Of a stretch of 23,337 bases of DNA, positions 22,521-23,337 are shown in pieces. Location of the stretch: contig JALOAD010000050.1 in assembly GCA_023228995.1 (NCBI GenBank), positions 1 to 23,337 of the forward strand, written 5' to 3'. The position numbers and the translations under genes are program-made. The number at the start of each line of letters is the position of its first letter. Position 1 is the stretch's first letter. Below the pieces are notes generated by a model. The model searched no databases and was not told the origin of the DNA. It saw nothing but the letters and a program-made list of their open reading frames with translations. This DNA comes from Candidatus Muiribacterium halophilum (GTDB lineage Bacteria; Muiribacteriota; Muiribacteriia; Muiribacteriales; Muiribacteriaceae).

Positions 22521-23069
22521 TTAACCTTTGAGTTTAAATTCGTTTATCTTTTTAGTTAATTCGTATATTGTCTTTTTCATATTTTCTGTCATTTTCTTTA
22601 TATCATCTGCATCAGACATATCCATATTATCAGCATAATCTTTAAGAGAACCAAGTTTTTTCTCAGCCTGTATAAGTTCAAAATTAAGCTGTCTTACCAT
22701 ATTATTTATAAGATCTGCGAGTTTTTTAAATTCATCGTGCTTTCTTAACTTAAAATTGCCTGTAAGATCTTTATTAGAAACATCTTCTATTGCTTTTTCA
22801 AATCTATATATAGGACCTGCCATTCTATGAGAAATAAATATACCTGCAATAAATATTATTGTTAATGAAAATAAAAGTGCAAGAAATACGCTTGGTAATA
22901 TAAAATTATCTTCTGAAACTGCTATTATTCCAGAAATATCAATTGTTCCAGTTAAAAACACATATATTATAGTTGCTGTAAGATTACATGATAAAATAGA
23001 TATAAGGAAAAATATCATAATAACTCTGAACTGAAACGGTCTATCTACTAAAAAAATTTTTCTCTTCAA
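22521..23069 (-). CDS. Two-helix membrane protein with HAMP domain
   Basis: A 182-residue protein from a TTG at 23069 preceded by GGGGG 5 nt upstream; a further TTG at 23081 would put this Shine-Dalgarno inside the gene. Hydrophobic spans at about residues 17-39 and 57-79 flank a short ~18-residue outer loop. ISHRMAGPIYRFEKAIEDVSNKDL begins a HAMP linker (about 82-130), which is followed by a coiled-coil tail to the C-terminus. There is no kinase, methyl-accepting or cyclase domain, so the HAMP output must act through a partner. Small HAMP proteins with the SHRMAGP element occur in several anaerobic phyla without an assigned role. It is the first gene of the dgt-nitroreductase-radical SAM unit. 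Confidence 0.8.
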   Translation of the reverse strand: MKRKIFLVDRPFQFRVIMIFFLISILSCNLTATIIYVFLTGTIDISGIIAVSEDNFILPSVFLALLFSLTIIFIAGIFISHRMAGPIYRFEKAIEDVSNKDLTGNFKLRKHDEFKKLADLINNMVRQLNFELIQAEKKLGSLKDYADNMDMSDADDIKKMTENMKKTIYELTKKINEFKLKG

Positions 23070-23101
23070 GTTTTCCCCCAATTTTTTTATAAATAAAATT
23101 C

Positions 23102-23130
23102 ATTTTAATTTATTTTGCAAAAACAATCAA
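23102..23130 (-). promoter_or_regulatory. Candidate promoter for the HAMP-dgt unit
   Basis: TTGATT (23125-23130, 4 of 6) and TAAAAT (23102-23107, 5 of 6) lie 17 nt apart on the minus strand, with a leader of about 25-30 nt to the TTG start. The remaining sequence to the window edge is AT-rich, and I see no confident gene in it. Confidence 0.45.
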
Positions 23131-23337
23131 CTGACTTTGTTATTTTAAAATTTAAAACTATAAAAAATTAAATTCTATAATTTATTTATTACATTTGTTT
23201 ATAGAAAATCCTTCTTTTTTTGAATTAGATTTTACATATAGATTCAAAAAATTGATATCGAGCGTAATTATGGAAGCTGTCTTAAGATTTTCAATAAGTA
23301 TACAAATAAGAAATTCAAAGTTAAAAAGAATAAAATT

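Noticed and set aside
23270-23337. Plus-strand ATG frame open to the window edge
   Set aside because: Only 22 codons are visible, with a weak GAG upstream and no recognisable motif. It may be the start of a gene beyond the window but cannot be supported.

Overview
AT-rich bacterial sequence, almost certainly a piece of a bacterial chromosome. Every confident gene lies on the minus strand, so the transcription order runs from high to low coordinates. Shine-Dalgarno sequences are strong, the code is standard, and TTG or GTG starts are common. The content (acetate kinase, an electron-transfer flavoprotein alpha subunit carrying ferredoxin clusters, a radical SAM enzyme, a small nitroreductase, no respiratory genes) fits an anaerobic fermenter. 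HEAT-repeat proteins together with SpoVS suggest a deep-branching or candidate phylum (Muiribacteriota-like, Fusobacteriota and Spirochaetota are possibilities). I cannot place it from sequence alone.

Layout in transcription order. (1) 23.07-19.37 kb: HAMP membrane protein, dGTPase-like HD hydrolase, small nitroreductase, radical SAM protein. (2) 19.07-13.83 kb: purD, a Clp-type AAA+ unfoldase with a single ATPase domain and an unfamiliar N-terminus, a PyrR-like phosphoribosyltransferase, and a 645-residue HEAT-repeat protein. (3) 13.83-13.10 kb: a gene-poor repeat region with an array of 29 octamers, a perfect hairpin, an array of 11-nt repeats, and one possible 37-codon plus-strand gene. 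(4) 13.10-11.0 kb: a HEAT-repeat/zinc-ribbon protein and ackA. (5) 10.95-2.28 kb: a fatty-acid synthesis operon from a near-consensus promoter inside the ackA 3' end: rpmF-plsX-acyl-CoA dehydrogenase-etfA-fabD-fabG-acpP, an intrinsic terminator, then fabK-fabF-rnc-spoVS and a second terminator. (6) 2.23-0 kb: a secreted TPR protein and a 439-residue coiled-coil protein whose promoter overlaps an 18-bp perfect palindrome.

The fatty-acid operon is the clearest biological story. Acyl-carrier-protein chemistry (FabD, FabG, AcpP, FabK, FabF) is co-transcribed with phospholipid acyl supply (PlsX), ribosomal protein L32, RNase III and SpoVS. The slot usually held by fabH is taken by an acyl-CoA dehydrogenase and a CarE/LctC-like ETF alpha subunit. 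Neither fabH nor etfB is present. Other items worth following are the one-ring Clp protein with an apparent ClpP-docking IGF loop, the ~92-residue super-repeat in the large HEAT protein, and the organised repeats at 13.3-13.8 kb. I see no tRNA, rRNA, CRISPR, transposon or phage gene.
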